The notes beneath the pieces were generated by a model. That model did not search any database. It worked only from the letters and a program-made list of their open reading frames with translations, and was not told the origin of the DNA. Positions 12,025 through 23,588 of a stretch of 64,000 nucleotides of DNA are shown here, piece after piece; position 1 is the first letter of the stretch, and the number at the start of each line of letters is the position of its first letter. The stretch comes from Brachionus plicatilis. Taxonomy: Eukaryota; Rotifera; Eurotatoria; Ploima; Brachionidae. The translations under genes were made by a program, and so were the position numbers. The stretch covers positions 522,685 through 586,684 of the forward strand of contig QEOQ01000345.1 in NCBI GenBank assembly GCA_010279815.1, written 5' to 3'.

Positions 12025-12914
12025 ATGAGCTTTGCCGGTATGATTTTACATTTTTTCACCTATTTGTTTATTCTAGTAAATTTTAAGTGCAAGACTTGAA
12101 CCTCGAAGAAGAAGACATCATTGTGGCCCAAAGGTACCTCCAGCTCCCATTTATACTTTAGTAATTTTAATTTTAAGCACTAACGCAGCCGATTCTCGGT
12201 TTGATCAGATCACAGGCACAATCGAGGACATAATAACAGGTACCAGACAAGTGGAACTATTTTGTAATCAGATCTTAAAAGCCATTTTTTTACCAGAGCC
12301 CAAATTTCAACAAATTCAAAGTGACTTTTTGGACAAAAATTACCGCCATTTTGACAATACCGAAGAGAACAAGCTCATCTACACCACAATACATAAAGAA
12401 TACGTAATTTAAATTTCTAATATATAAATAAATAATTTAAATTTAATTTTAATTTTTAATTTGTATATTTTTTTTTTAATTTTAGATAAATTTGGTAGAA
12501 AAATATTTAGAAAATGAGCTCAAAAAACGAATTTCCAATTTTTCAATGAAAGAATACATGAATGATTTACTGTAAGTGGGTTGAGTGAGTTAAGAAAAGT
12601 TTTCAAAAAATTTTTTCCAGATCGCGTAGAGATGAATTAGACGGCGAAATATTTGAAATTTTGTTAACTTTTGAAGATTTTATTGAGTTTAAAGAATTGA
12701 TGTTGAGTCACAAAGCTGTATGATTTAATTAACTTTTAAATAAAAAAATTTATGAATTTTGAAGTCAAAAGAAGGAAGAGGACTGGACCTGAGCTCGTGT
12801 CTGTGTGTGCAGTCAATCAACTTCGGATCGAACTCGAGCCGAGCAGTGGGCAAGGCCAAAACCCCTCTTTTGGACAGAACCGATGTTGACCACATGGACT
12901 CGGACCAAGACTGA
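12025..12914 (+). CDS. ARL2BP: ADP-ribosylation factor-like 2 binding protein (BART)
   Basis: Seven exons joined by hand: 12025-12037, 12094-12133, 12178-12239, 12297-12403, 12486-12571, 12621-12717 and 12765-12914. All introns are GT-AG, the shortest 44 nt. The product is 184 aa, slightly longer than vertebrate BART. Family-diagnostic stretches are TIEDIIT, NTEENKLIYTTIHKEY, VEKYLENELKKRI, EIFEILLTFEDFIEFKELML and KEGRGLDLSS. Family knowledge: BART binds GTP-loaded ARL2/ARL3, acts at the ciliary base and mitochondria, and is needed for photoreceptor cilia in mammals. The first exon is only 13 nt, so the exact start is the least certain part. The gene is head to head with the BBS10-like gene. 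Confidence 0.9.
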
Positions 12915-15031
12915 ATAATCACTCAAAATTGTTGTTTTTGGAATCGCCATTTTTATCCATGTTTAAATAAAATCTAATTTAAAATTAAATTAATTTTTCA
13001 TGCTTTGTTAATTAATTCGGGGAGAAATCGTGCAAAAAAATTTAATAGAATAAAATCAATTATCTCATTTATAAATAAATCTGGGTTTATTAGCAAAGTT
13101 TATTAATTTTTTTGGCAGATAGGAAATAAATATTGAAGATGAAATTTAATTTTAGTTCATTCAATGTAAAGTATTTGAAGAGTTTTATTAAATTAAGTGA
13201 ATTTAAGTGAATAGAAAATGTGACCGTGGTAAACTCGCGCTAAAAACAATTGCTCACTTAAGACTGCAAAATACTTCCTCACAAATCGATAGTACACTTA
13301 ATTATTTATTATTAATTTGCATATAAAAACCTTTGTGAAATTTGAGCTTTTAAGTTTATTTATAATTGGAATCATCCTGTCATTATGGAATTTTTCTAAA
13401 TAAGATTGATACGCAGCAATTTTCTTTCTTTTATTTTTTGATAGAAATTTGTTTTAAATAAATCATTATGTACCGAATTCGAACTGGATTATAAATTAGA
13501 TTTTAAGCATTTGTCAAACTTAATTTGGTTAATAAATTCACCAAGATTAATCCCTGTTCTTTTGTTTGTGAGCCAAATTATTGACAAGAAAGGCTAATTG
13601 CATAAAACGCCCGCAATTGCGGATAAATATTGACTATGCTAAAAAATTTTAATTTATTTGTAATTTAAATCCTCTGAGTTGATTTTGTAAAAAAATTCAA
13701 TTTGCCATGGTAATTTAGACTAGAAATTTCAATCGAATTGCAGTATTTTTGAGAGAATTGTTGCCAAAAATCTTTTATCTCAGACAAAAAGCGCTATGTG
13801 AAGATAGACACTTTTTATTTTATTTTATTTAATTTGATAAGATCAAATTTTGTTTGTCTGAGTAAAAAATTTCTTAGAGTAAGCCGTGCACCCACCTGAA
13901 TGCTAATTCAAAATATTCTTGCTCAGCTAAACCTCGAATTTCTCAAACAAAATTAAACAAATTTATTTAAAGAAAAATCTCCGTTTTGGAAAAAAAAACA
14001 ACTTAAACATCATTTTTTATTTTAATTTTCATTCTATTTTTAAAATTTAAATTGATTATTTTTCAGCATTTCAATTTCAACCCGGGTTTTCCTGAAATCA
14101 AGCGTACTTTTAATTCTGTCGCATAAGCTTTGTTTTTTTTTTATTTACCAAAATTCGATGCCTTTTTCTAGAGTTAGTTGAAAAAAATTTTTTTTTATTT
14201 ATTTAATACGAAAAAAATTTCAGCTTAATCAAACGAAATTTCTAGTCTTTTAATTCAAGGTGAATTTTAATCAATACCTATAGCTTGCTGTTTTTCTTAC
14301 TGCTTTTACAATTAGCTTTAGATTTAAATTTTGAATTAGTTGTAATTCAGTGGCAGCTTTTGATTAATGACAAAATGAATAAAATTTTTGTAAGAAGATT
14401 TTTTAAATCTTTAATTTTTATTTTCATTCGAAAATAATTAAAATACAGTGTGCCAATACTGACTATATTAGGATTAAGTTTTAATTAATTAAGGGGTTAA
14501 TTATTTTCAGTGCTGATCTTTATTTAAGCCAAAGTAATTTCCTTTTTTCAAAGAAGTGAATTTTTCAAATAATGATAATTGTAAACCAAACTGAGCCATC
14601 GAAAAATAATACATTTTATAGATGCGTGCAAAAAACACTTACATAACTAGTACTATTTTGTTTCAGTAGAGATCATATTTTATTTTATTTTTGAAATTTT
14701 TTTTTTATATTCAATTAATTTTTTAATTCGGCAAAATTAGTCAGAAAAGACATGGTTCTAGTTTGTCGCCAGCTAGATGTCATGTCAAAAGAAATTCATG
14801 TCTGTGCACCGAGTACGGCTCATTAATCAGCCGAATTGTTCATTTTGAAAATTTGAATTAAAAAAAAATGAATAATTTATAAATTTGACTACGTAAAGCT
14901 CTAAAATTTATTTTTTTTAAATGTAAATAGCTTTTTCATTTATTTACTTAACACAAAATAAATTTAGATATTTTCAATTTATAAGAAATATCAAAAAAAA
15001 ATTAAATTAATTACGACATGGTAAAAAAACA
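12915..15031. other. Intergenic region between ARL2BP and the secretin-type receptor
   Basis: AT-rich with no clear gene. The less AT-rich patch at 14745-14830 has no long frame. It could hold a 5' exon or promoter of the downstream receptor, whose apparent N-terminus lacks a signal peptide, but I cannot prove this. Confidence 0.45.
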
Positions 15032-16987
15032 ATGATGTTTCAAACAAGTGAAGAATGTCACAGCTACTTGGAATCGATTGATAAACTAGTTTACAAAGGT
15101 ATTGTTAAACTAATATTTGTTTTTGTTTATAAGCTGCTTTTTTCAAAAGGAAATGCTACTGGATGCCCGGGAGTGTTTGACAAAATTATGTGCTGGCCGG
15201 CAGTTGCAGCCAGTACCCTAATCAATATACCATGTCCAAATTTCGACGGACTCTTTGATGAAACAAGTAATCTGCCTTTTTTTATTTTTTTTTGGATTAA
15301 AATGGTGACCAAAATTCTATTAAAATAATTTAATTGATTTTTTTACCAAAAATAAAATAAATTTATTCAAAGAAAATTTGACTAAAAAATGCCTCGAGAG
15401 CGGAGTCTGGGATGGAATTAATCGCACAAACCAGCCTCATGGGTACACAAACTACGAAGTTTGCTTGACTCAAGACAGTCTTAGGCAATCGAAAGAAATA
15501 CTAGGAAACCCGGTAATTTTAAAACCAACCTGACTAGACACCATTGTAGCCATTTTTTTTTCAGGGTAACCAACAAATTCTCCGAATTATAGATCACATT
15601 GAAATAGTTGGTTTAGTACTATCATTTTTTTGTATATGTTTTTCCTTGTTTATATTCGGATATCATAAGTAAATTTTAAAATTAAAAAAAATAATTAATT
15701 TTTATTTTTAAAAATAAAATAATATACAGAAATCTTCGTTGTAAACGAACAAAAATTCACTTGAATCTGTTCATAACCATATTTATACAATCAATAGTAC
15801 GCATAGTGTCCTATATAGACAGGTTTTCGTTCAGAATTTTGAACCCAGAACTGATTGCCTACGAATCTCAACTAATGCTTTACAGCGTAAGTCTAATTAA
15901 AATATTAATAAACTTTTAATTTTTTTTATAATTTTTTATGATTTTTTTTTTTCAGAAGGCAATATGTCCTTTGATGATCACAATTTTAGAGTATATACAA
16001 ATGTGTAACTTTATGTGGATGCTTAACGAGGGCGCTTATCTCAACATTTTGTTGACATACTCCGTATTCGATGACAATAAAAAAGGAATCATGATTGCTT
16101 ACTACGTCATAGGATGGGGTAAGAAAATAATTTTTAAATAATGGTATTTTTCACTTGGGTTGAAGGATTTCCGGGTATTATGGTCACCATTTGGAGCGGC
16201 ATTTTGCTCAAAATAGTCGGTATTAACGACATATGTTGGTCCGGATTTTACAACTGGAAAACTTATTGGATCATCAAAACACCCATTATCATCGCTATTA
16301 CAGTAATTAGAAAAAATTTTTTAGCTATTTTTATTTTTTATTATGTTTTAAAAAAGATAAATATAATATGTTTAATAAATGTGATTCGCATCTTGGCCAG
16401 CAAACTGAGAGAAAATCGAACTTCAGAAATCGATCAAATTAAGTAAAAAATATTTAAATGATAAATTTCAAAAATGATTTTTTTTTTCATTAGAAAAAGT
16501 CTCAAGGCGGCTATTCTCCTTCTACCACTGTTTGGTATAACGCACATATTTGAAGTGTATGAATTTCAGCCGCAAAATTGGTACCTAAATCTAATTTTTT
16601 CCATCATAAAAGCCATTTTGGTATTTTACCAAGGAGTTTTTTTGTCCATATTGTATTGTTTCATGAATAATGAAGTAAAAAAGAGAAGACAAAAGCTGGA
16701 ATCGATTTTTTAATCATTTTTTTCAAGGTTAAAAATACGATACGCCGAAATTGGCTGAATAAAATTAAGTTTAAATCGAAATGTTTTGAGGGTGGCAGAA
16801 ATAGGCGAAAAAAAGGAGCGAATGGCCGAATGACCACCGAGGGAGACAATTTGCTAGATATGCAGATGGTGAGTAAGAAATTTTTGGCCTATTTTATTTA
16901 AAAATATAAAATTTTTAATTTTGTTTTCAGACTGAAATCACAAAAACAGCTTACACTATGTCTAAAACTGAGGACATTTGTATATAA
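15032..16987 (+). CDS. Secretin-family (class B) GPCR, most like PDF receptor
   Basis: Eleven exons by hand: 15032-15098, 15150-15266, 15373-15512, 15565-15668, 15730-15886, 15956-16118, 16166-16302, 16357-16442, 16494-16674, 16728-16868 and 16931-16987. The model gives 449 aa in one frame. The N-terminal hormone-receptor domain shows CPGVFDKIMCWPAVAAS, INIPCP, KKCLESGVWDG and YEVC, with N-glycosylation sites NAT and NLT. TM1 follows, then the class B signature LRCKRTKIHLNLF. Later come SEIDQIKKSLKAAI, LLPLFGITH and FYQGVFLSILYCFMNNEV (TM7). The TM5-TM6 region resembles arthropod PDF receptors, and the ligand call rests on that alone. Family knowledge: these couple mainly to Gs/cAMP at the plasma membrane. 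No signal peptide is visible, so a 5' exon may be missing. Confidence 0.8.
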
Positions 16988-18954
16988 ATGAAAAAATACA
17001 CCATGTAACTAGGAAGCAGTGTCGTTGCGAGCATTTTTTTAGTGATTTTATTATTCGAAATAGTCAAAGTGAATTTGAGAAGTATTTCCGGTTTTTTTTT
17101 AAATTTTTGTATGTAATTTTTAAATTAGACCTAAGACACAATTTTTTTAAAATAAATTTTTAATTTTTAATTTTGATATTTATCATTCTCAAAATTAGCA
17201 TTTAAAAACATTATATTCTTTATTGACAGCTAATTAAAAAATTCGATATTTCACTAAATGAGCCGTCAAATATTAAATTGTATTTTTATTCATGAATGGG
17301 AAACCTTTTATTGATTTTGTGTAAAAAGAATTTTATCGGCTAAATCCGTCTTTTAATAAAAATAACTTTTCAGAAGGAACCATCAGGTATCAGCTTATTT
17401 TTAACTCAATTTTATTTTAAGTTTTGTGAACGTCAATCAAAATGTTTCTAAACATGAAGTTGTCATAGTAAATTTCATAATAATATATCGAGCAAAAGTA
17501 AAAATTTAACAACTAAAGCAAATAGTTATTTAAATCCATAATTCAACTTCAATCTTTATTATTTTAAAGATAGATTGTAGTATAATTTGATTTATTGATT
17601 CTTTAATTTGTTTGGCTACAGCATTAAATTTCAGTCTTAGATAAAAAGTATAATTTTTCAAAATTTTTGATAATTGAAATAATAGAGAGAAATCTGATTC
17701 TGTAAATAAATTTTTTTAGATATATTAAATTGTTTTTTTTTTTTTTTAAATGAACTAATTTAGTTTGATGTGCATTAAATTTTACGTTTTTAAAAAGTTT
17801 TCATTTTGATTTATGGTTTTATGCTTTGCCTGGAATGAGTGCATAAGTGGTTTTAAATAGACACATGGTCTTGCAACAGATTTTGATTTTAATAGGAAAG
17901 ATTTATTGCTTAAAAAATTCAATCAATTTGCATTATCACGATATTCTAGTTCAAAATATGTAAAATTAACCAGAAAATTTTTTTTGAAACTTAAAAGCTT
18001 GTCTGACTCAGAATTGTTTGCTTTTATGACTTTTAAAAATGAAAAATCAAAACTTTCCAATTTCTTAAAAATTTTATTAATTTATTACTGAAGAAACTGC
18101 CAAAAAAATTTAAAAAAAAATCAAATTCAAATAGAAAAACAAATTAAAAAAAAATAAAACCTGATAGAATTTAGAATAAGCTTTATATATAATACTGTAA
18201 AAAGCAGCACTTTAAATATGAGAATTATAGCGCTTAATTGATCATTAGAATTAACCGTATGCCCTTAGTCGATATTTCAGCCTCATAAACAAGGCCACAA
18301 CTTTGGTGCATGCACTTGGCTCAATTAAAGCATTCTTAGACCTGATACTCCAACAATGTGTTTAAAGTCTTGAGTAAAGATTAACAATATTATTTAATTT
18401 TTTGAAAAAATATCAAGCTTTAACTAGTGCTGGTAATCGGTTTTCAATAATCGATTAACTTGAAATTGACTAATTTTTTGACCGGTTTTGATTTTGTAGG
18501 TAATTTTAAACATTATATTAATATAATAAAAAATAATTTGGTGCATCTTTCGTCTTTAAATGAAAATTTTTATACAATTTTGAAAAGGCATAAAAAAAGT
18601 GCAAAGTTACAAATATATTTTTTAAAAAAATTAATGTGCGTCCACCACCACAATGATAATTTTATAAGAATAAATAAAATATAAAAATCTTAAATTCTCT
18701 TCTGCCCTATCTAAATTCTGATTAGAGGATTCGGCTGGCAGACCTTTTCAACAAAGTCACTTTCGATAAAACATATCCCACAATTCTGACCAAATGAAAT
18801 AGCACAATTAATTTTTCAAAATTCCAGTACTATTATCAAAAATACTCACAGAACAGACACGAATATCGTAATACCCTGATTTTTTTTAGATAATTTTACG
18901 AAAATTTAGGAAATTCTGGGGCTCTTATTTCATTTGGTTAAAATTATCCTGTTG
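16988..18954. other. Intergenic, AT-rich
   Basis: No gene. A 61-codon plus-strand ORF near 17906 and a 74-codon ORF near 18460 are low-complexity K/F/N-rich frames without motifs. Confidence 0.5.
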
Positions 18955-19005
18955 TTCCTAACAGCATTAAGTGTTTCCACTGGAATCCCACAGGGATCTA
19001 AATAC
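18955..19005 (+). pseudogene. LINE reverse-transcriptase scrap
   Basis: One frame reads SVSTGIPQGSK, matching the G[IV]PQGS motif of non-LTR reverse transcriptases. The frame cannot be followed far on either side. Confidence 0.3.
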
Positions 19006-19275
19006 CAAACCGCATCATACTCGAGGCCAGTTTGAAGCTTGAACGTCAAACATTTCAGTACAAATAAGAAAATAACTTTCTTTACAAATAGAAAAATTTT
19101 TAAGAATAAAGTAAATTAATTTTTTTTACCTAAAAATTATTAAAAAGTCTTTTTAAAAAATATTCATAATAAATTAACAACATAAGGCTCTCAATTTTTA
19201 ACTGGGTGAATGGCTTTTATAATACTGAAAATTGAATTCCATTTTTGAATTAAAACATTTATTACTGGGAACAAT

Positions 19276-19866
19276 TTCCATATCTTCACTAATATATTTC
19301 CATATCTTCACTAATATATTTCCATATCTTCACTAATATATATCCATCGTCACTAATAAAATAAAGCTCCACTAATAATATATAGCTCCACTATATAATT
19401 TGGGCATCATCTCATCAATTTTAAATATTAATCGATAGTTTATAGTAATAATCAATTATTTATTTTTTTAAAGCAAACGACAAACAAACAAAAAATAAGA
19501 AACAAATAATGAGAAATTATAAGAAATAATAAGAAAAATAAGCGACCAACAAACTTTTACATCCTAACAAGAGCCTTGGTAGCTTTTTTAGGAGCACCAC
19601 GCTTTCGTTTTTCTCCCATGGCGTATCTCACTGATCGGTTCCATTTAGCAACTAAAAGACCGAAGTTTTTTTCCTCGTAATTCTCAGAATTGGTTTGATG
19701 ATGACGAATTTATTTAGATGAGGTTTAATTAATTAGAGTAGACTTCGAAATATATTAGGTTCCATTTAATTTATTAGTGTAGATATATATAATTATACTC
19801 AAAAGGAAATTTATTAGATGAAGAATAGATATTAATTAGATGACGAATGGGAAATATATTAGTGAA
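19276..19866. mobile_element. Repeat-ended element with a 22-bp tandem array
   Basis: The left end holds three exact 22-bp units (TTCCATATCTTCACTAATAT plus AT, 19276-19341) and degenerate further copies to about 19400. The right end near 19849-19866 reads GGAAATATATTAGTGAAG, the reverse complement of the left unit's core. The inverted ends enclose a transposase-like C-terminal coding scrap. This looks like a deleted DNA transposon whose terminal repeats have expanded in tandem. Confidence 0.5.
19557..19712 (-). pseudogene. Transposase-like C-terminal tail (MULE/SWIM type suspected)
   Basis: An open minus-strand frame of about 50 codons ends with KRKRGAPKKATKALVRM and a TAA stop. Its base composition is richer in GC than its surroundings. 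The basic [GR].PKKATKAL.R ending is familiar from C-termini of SWIM-finger/MULE transposase-derived proteins. That assignment is from memory of the pattern only. The frame is closed upstream by a stop, so it is a fragment inside the element at 19276-19866. Confidence 0.35.
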
Positions 19867-20119
19867 GGTAGGAAATGATAGCCAATATTTCATGATAATA
19901 AGTCTTTATCTATAAATTTAAAAGGCGCTAGAAATATTTAAGCAAATAATTTTATACTGGAAAAATATGTTTTGAAAACAACACCCAGTTTAAACAAAAT
20001 GATGGGATTTTTTTACATGTAAAAGGATGTTTAATAATGTTAAATCGGGTCTGGTCGGTAGTGTTATCAAGTGTTAACATAATATGTTATCATTATTCAT
20101 TGTTAAATAATTTATTACT

Positions 20120-20432
20120 TGGAGGAGATGGCTAAATAGTCGAAATATACGAGAGTCTTTATGCACGTGCCAAGTATAATAGGGGAAAAGATTTGAAGAG
20201 ATCTCAAGTGTGGGTATTTGGTTTGGTTGAGCGAAATGAAACAAACAATAAGTGTTTCATGTTAATAGTTTCGGGTAGAGAGGCAAAAACTCTTTTAGAA
20301 ATAATTTATAATAGTTGTAGAGAAGGTTGTTTAATATACTGTGATTGTTGGAACTCATACAAAAAAATCAAAGAAATTAAAAATTTTAAACACAAGACCG
20401 TAAACTATTTATACAATTTTATATATGAGTAG
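20120..20432 (+). pseudogene. Merlin (IS1595/ISXO2-like) transposase fragment
   Basis: The frame gives LGGDG, an in-frame stop at 20133-20135, then IVEIYESLYARAKYNRGKD, WVFGLVERNE, KCFMLIVSGREAKTLL, LIYCDCWNSY and HKTVNYLYNF. This order matches the DDE domain of Merlin/ISXO2 transposases (family pattern IVEIDES..KYNRG, QWVFG..., SDCW..Y, H..VNHS.NF). The first catalytic aspartate of VEIDES is a tyrosine here. The second, in CDCW, is kept. The third acidic residue region is missing after the TAG stop. The copy is dead. Confidence 0.8.
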
Positions 20433-22721
20433 TTTAGATCCTAATTCAGGTTAATTTTATTTAATGTTATAAAGTTTCAAATTTTTGAACAATTTAATTT
20501 TTGCTTTTTGTAGATTAATGGAAAATTATTTACATTTTTTCATTTTGATGTCAATGAGAAATTAAAAGAGATTATTATTCTGAAAAAAAATGATGAATTT
20601 TTGTTTAATTATTTTTCTTTATTTAATCCATTAAAAAAATTATATGAAAATAAATCTATAAAATAATTATTCAACAAGAAAAAAATCTATGAATTGAACA
20701 TTCATCCTCTGATGTTTTATCATCTTTTCTTGAATCTATCTTATCTATTTTTTGCTACAACCAATTGGGAAATAAAAAAAATCTTATTTAAACTAATTTA
20801 GAGCTGTATTAATGAAATAATGAATATTATTATTATTATTATTTATTCATAAAATTACTCCAGATTCGGCGTGGTTAAAAAAAAATAAAATTGAATACAA
20901 AGGAAGGAAGTTTTGTACTGAATAATTACTAATAGTTAGATAGAGATGTAACTTTCAATATGTAAAATATGTCACTTATTAAAATGACTTGTCTTTTAAA
21001 AAAATTTTCTTTTTACTTTGATTTTGCATTTTTAAAAATTCAGAAACAATTCAAAAACAAATTTTTAATGTTTATTAAAATGCAAGACTAATGAATAGCT
21101 TTGTCATCAAGAGATCAATATTGAAGTTTGCAACAATCAAGCATTCAATATTCAATAATAATAATTTAATATTTACAGATTTCGTAAAAAATTTATCTTA
21201 AATATTTCAATGTTTTACTTTTTTAAATGATTTTATTTTATTATATTCAATTCCATATCAAACTTAAACTCAACTTTTTGAAAAAAGCATCTCATATTTC
21301 GAGAAAACTTAATTTTTATTATTTTTTTTCCAATATGTAACTTTTTTTTATTTGTCTATGAGGCTTAAGCCAATAAATAAAAATAATAATAATTGACAGT
21401 GACAGAGATTTCGAAAATCATAATGAAAAACTTAATTCAGCTATTCTAAGATTAACAAAAATTTTTACTTAATTTTATGACCTTGCCGTGTTAAAGCTAG
21501 TGTTAAAAATCGACTCCAATCGATTGATAAAATTTAAAAATTGGCAAAATTTTTTTAATCTCTCGATTCTGTATTATTCGGTAAATTTAAACATAATATT
21601 AATATTAGAAAAAAAAAATTTAAAGTGAAAAATTTTATTTTAAGTAATTTGAAGCTGAAAAAAAAATTTTAAGATTAATAATTTGGTGTATTTTTTGTCT
21701 TAAAATGAAAATTTTTTACAATAATGAAAAAGCATGAAAAAAGTGCGATGTTTCAAATTTATTTAAAAAAATAATAAATTAAAGTTGCATTTGCAATTTT
21801 ATTACATTTAAATTAAATAGATTAAGGAAAACATAGGATATTTAGTTTTTATTATTTTAAAAACAAAAATCTTTAAATTTTATTTATTTTTTATACAAAT
21901 AAGAAAATAACTTTCTTTAAAAAAATTATTTCCTAAATTGCTTATTATAATTATTTAAAAAAGAACTAGTCGAAATACTCCATTATGATATATCAGATAT
22001 TAAAAGAAATTTATAATTTTTTTTTAAAATTAATTATTCTTAATACTATCATTTAGTTCGGTATTTAAAATGGTATTCATTAGAAACAACACTCATGAAA
22101 GAGGTAAAAAACAAAAGTTCAATGATTTCATTAACCAATGTTAAAAATAAATCAAATGAAAATGGAAAGTTAATGACCAAAGTGAGCGTAAAAATAAATA
22201 ATTGTAAAATATAAACTTTAAATAATTTAAACTGGTTAAAATCGGAATATCTTAGCTTTTGCTTCATTATTACAGATTAATTTAACACTAATTATTTCAA
22301 TAATAAATTTCTTAGCAGTTAAAAATATTTTTAATATTTTTGATTGATCAAACAATGTTTTAAAAAAAATCGTTTCAATTGATATTTGAAAATGTTTTCT
22401 GATGAAGTTATTGTTTTTGAAGGATACATATATAATCAAGTAATCAATAAAAAAAATTCAGGCATAAATAATTTTTTTCACTTAATGTGTTTCATATAAA
22501 ATGTATTCAAAAATAAAAAAATAGGAAATTTAAAAGATATATTGAGAATAGATGAGCAAAAATGTTTTTTATTTTCAAAATATATATCTCGACTCAAAGT
22601 CAATTTCCGAAAAAAGGAATCAATTTCAATAACTATCTACAATTATACATCTCTTGCTATTCTGCTGGATTTCCAGAAGACTTCTTTCCAAATTAAAAAG
22701 AAATTAAAATTTTTAAAAATG
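20433..22721. other. Intergenic with a LINE-type 3' tail and ATT microsatellite
   Basis: An (ATT)n run lies at about 20827-20845. At about 21351-21401 there is a tail of the form CTATGAGGCTTAAGCC followed by AATAAATAAAAATAATAATAA, shared with tails near 44027 and, reversed, near 49790. No gene is visible. Confidence 0.5.
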
Positions 22722-23448
22722 TTAAAAATTTAAAATCGTAACCTTTTCTTTTTCCTTGTCTTTATCTTTTTCTTTTTTTTTCTTCTTGTCTTTTTTCTTT
22801 TTCCGTTTTTCACCGTTTTCTCCTTCATTTGAAGACCGTTTCGATTTTTTCGATTTTTTACTTGATCCAAATTCACTACTTGGTAAAGCAGTCTGAACCA
22901 TTACCATGTACTCACTTGGTACTGTTCCTGGATATAATCTGAACGAGTACGAAACTTGATCAAATGTCGGAGGATGAATTTCTTTTTCAACAACCTGAAG
23001 TTTAGGGTCAAGCAATGAATTTAAAGTGCTAAAAATATAAATTAACGCAATTTTTTAAGAATAAATGCTATCAACCTTGTCTCTTTGGCCTCATCTCCGG
23101 TGGTAAAAAAAGTCGTAGTGTCTATATTACCTGGAAAGTCCGGTAGAAATGCTGACAATGGTTCTTTTACTTTTTTACAGCAGTATTGCTTAAACGCTTG
23201 TTGTCTTTCATTATGCAGAATTAGATTAGTAGCACCATTCAGTGGTTCTTCAGCTTCATAAAAAATTCTAAATTTGGAAGAAAATATTTTTTTAATTTAC
23301 GTGGACACATTCTCATCAGATAAAATGGAAGCTCGTGCGATTCTTGCTGATTTAACTCAGTCATCTCATTTCTTTGGTCCGAAAAGGCTGGATCCGGATT
23401 CAAAAAATATTGATTTGTCAAATCTTCATAAGACATTGCCTGTTCCAT
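22722..23448 (-). CDS. MED19: Mediator complex subunit 19
   Basis: Three exons on the minus strand: 23448-23301, 23253-23076 and 23028-22722. Introns of 47 nt give a 210-aa protein. Diagnostic parts are PFYLMRM, EPLNGATNLILHNERQQAF, VKEPLSAFLPDFPGNID, HPPTFDQVSYSFRLYPG and a lysine-rich tail of KKKKDKKKKKEK type. This is the order found in metazoan MED19: FYLM, GSTNLI, LS.FLPDLPG, GFRLH.G.LPE, basic C-terminus. Family knowledge: MED19 is in the Mediator head/middle and bridges transcription factors to RNA polymerase II in the nucleus. The N-terminus lacks the proline-rich leader of vertebrates. It shares a 140-bp intergenic region with RTRAF. Confidence 0.88.
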
Positions 23449-23588
23449 TTTTATTTAGTTTAATTTTTTTAAATTCAAAAAAATAGTTAACTTAATTATT
23501 TATTTTGCATAAAAATTTCAAAATTAAGTTTATACATTGTGAAATCAATCATCTTATAATAATTTAAAAATTAAAATAATAATTTAAA
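23449..23588. promoter_or_regulatory. Short bidirectional promoter between MED19 and RTRAF
   Basis: Only 140 bp separate the divergent ATGs. It is almost pure A/T and no TATA or factor site stands out from the background. Confidence 0.5.

Noticed and set aside
12725..12922. Minus-strand ORF of 65 codons over the last ARL2BP exon
   Set aside because: The plus strand encodes a conserved ARL2BP C-terminus here, so the antisense frame is a shadow.
19276..19400. CRISPR-like array
   Set aside because: The 22-bp units are directly adjacent without spacers and the genome is eukaryotic; this is a tandem satellite-like array.
22049..22733. Cluster of 63-72-codon ORFs between Merlin and MED19
   Set aside because: Phe/Ile/Lys/Asn-rich frames as expected by chance in AT-rich DNA, with no splice-consistent continuation.
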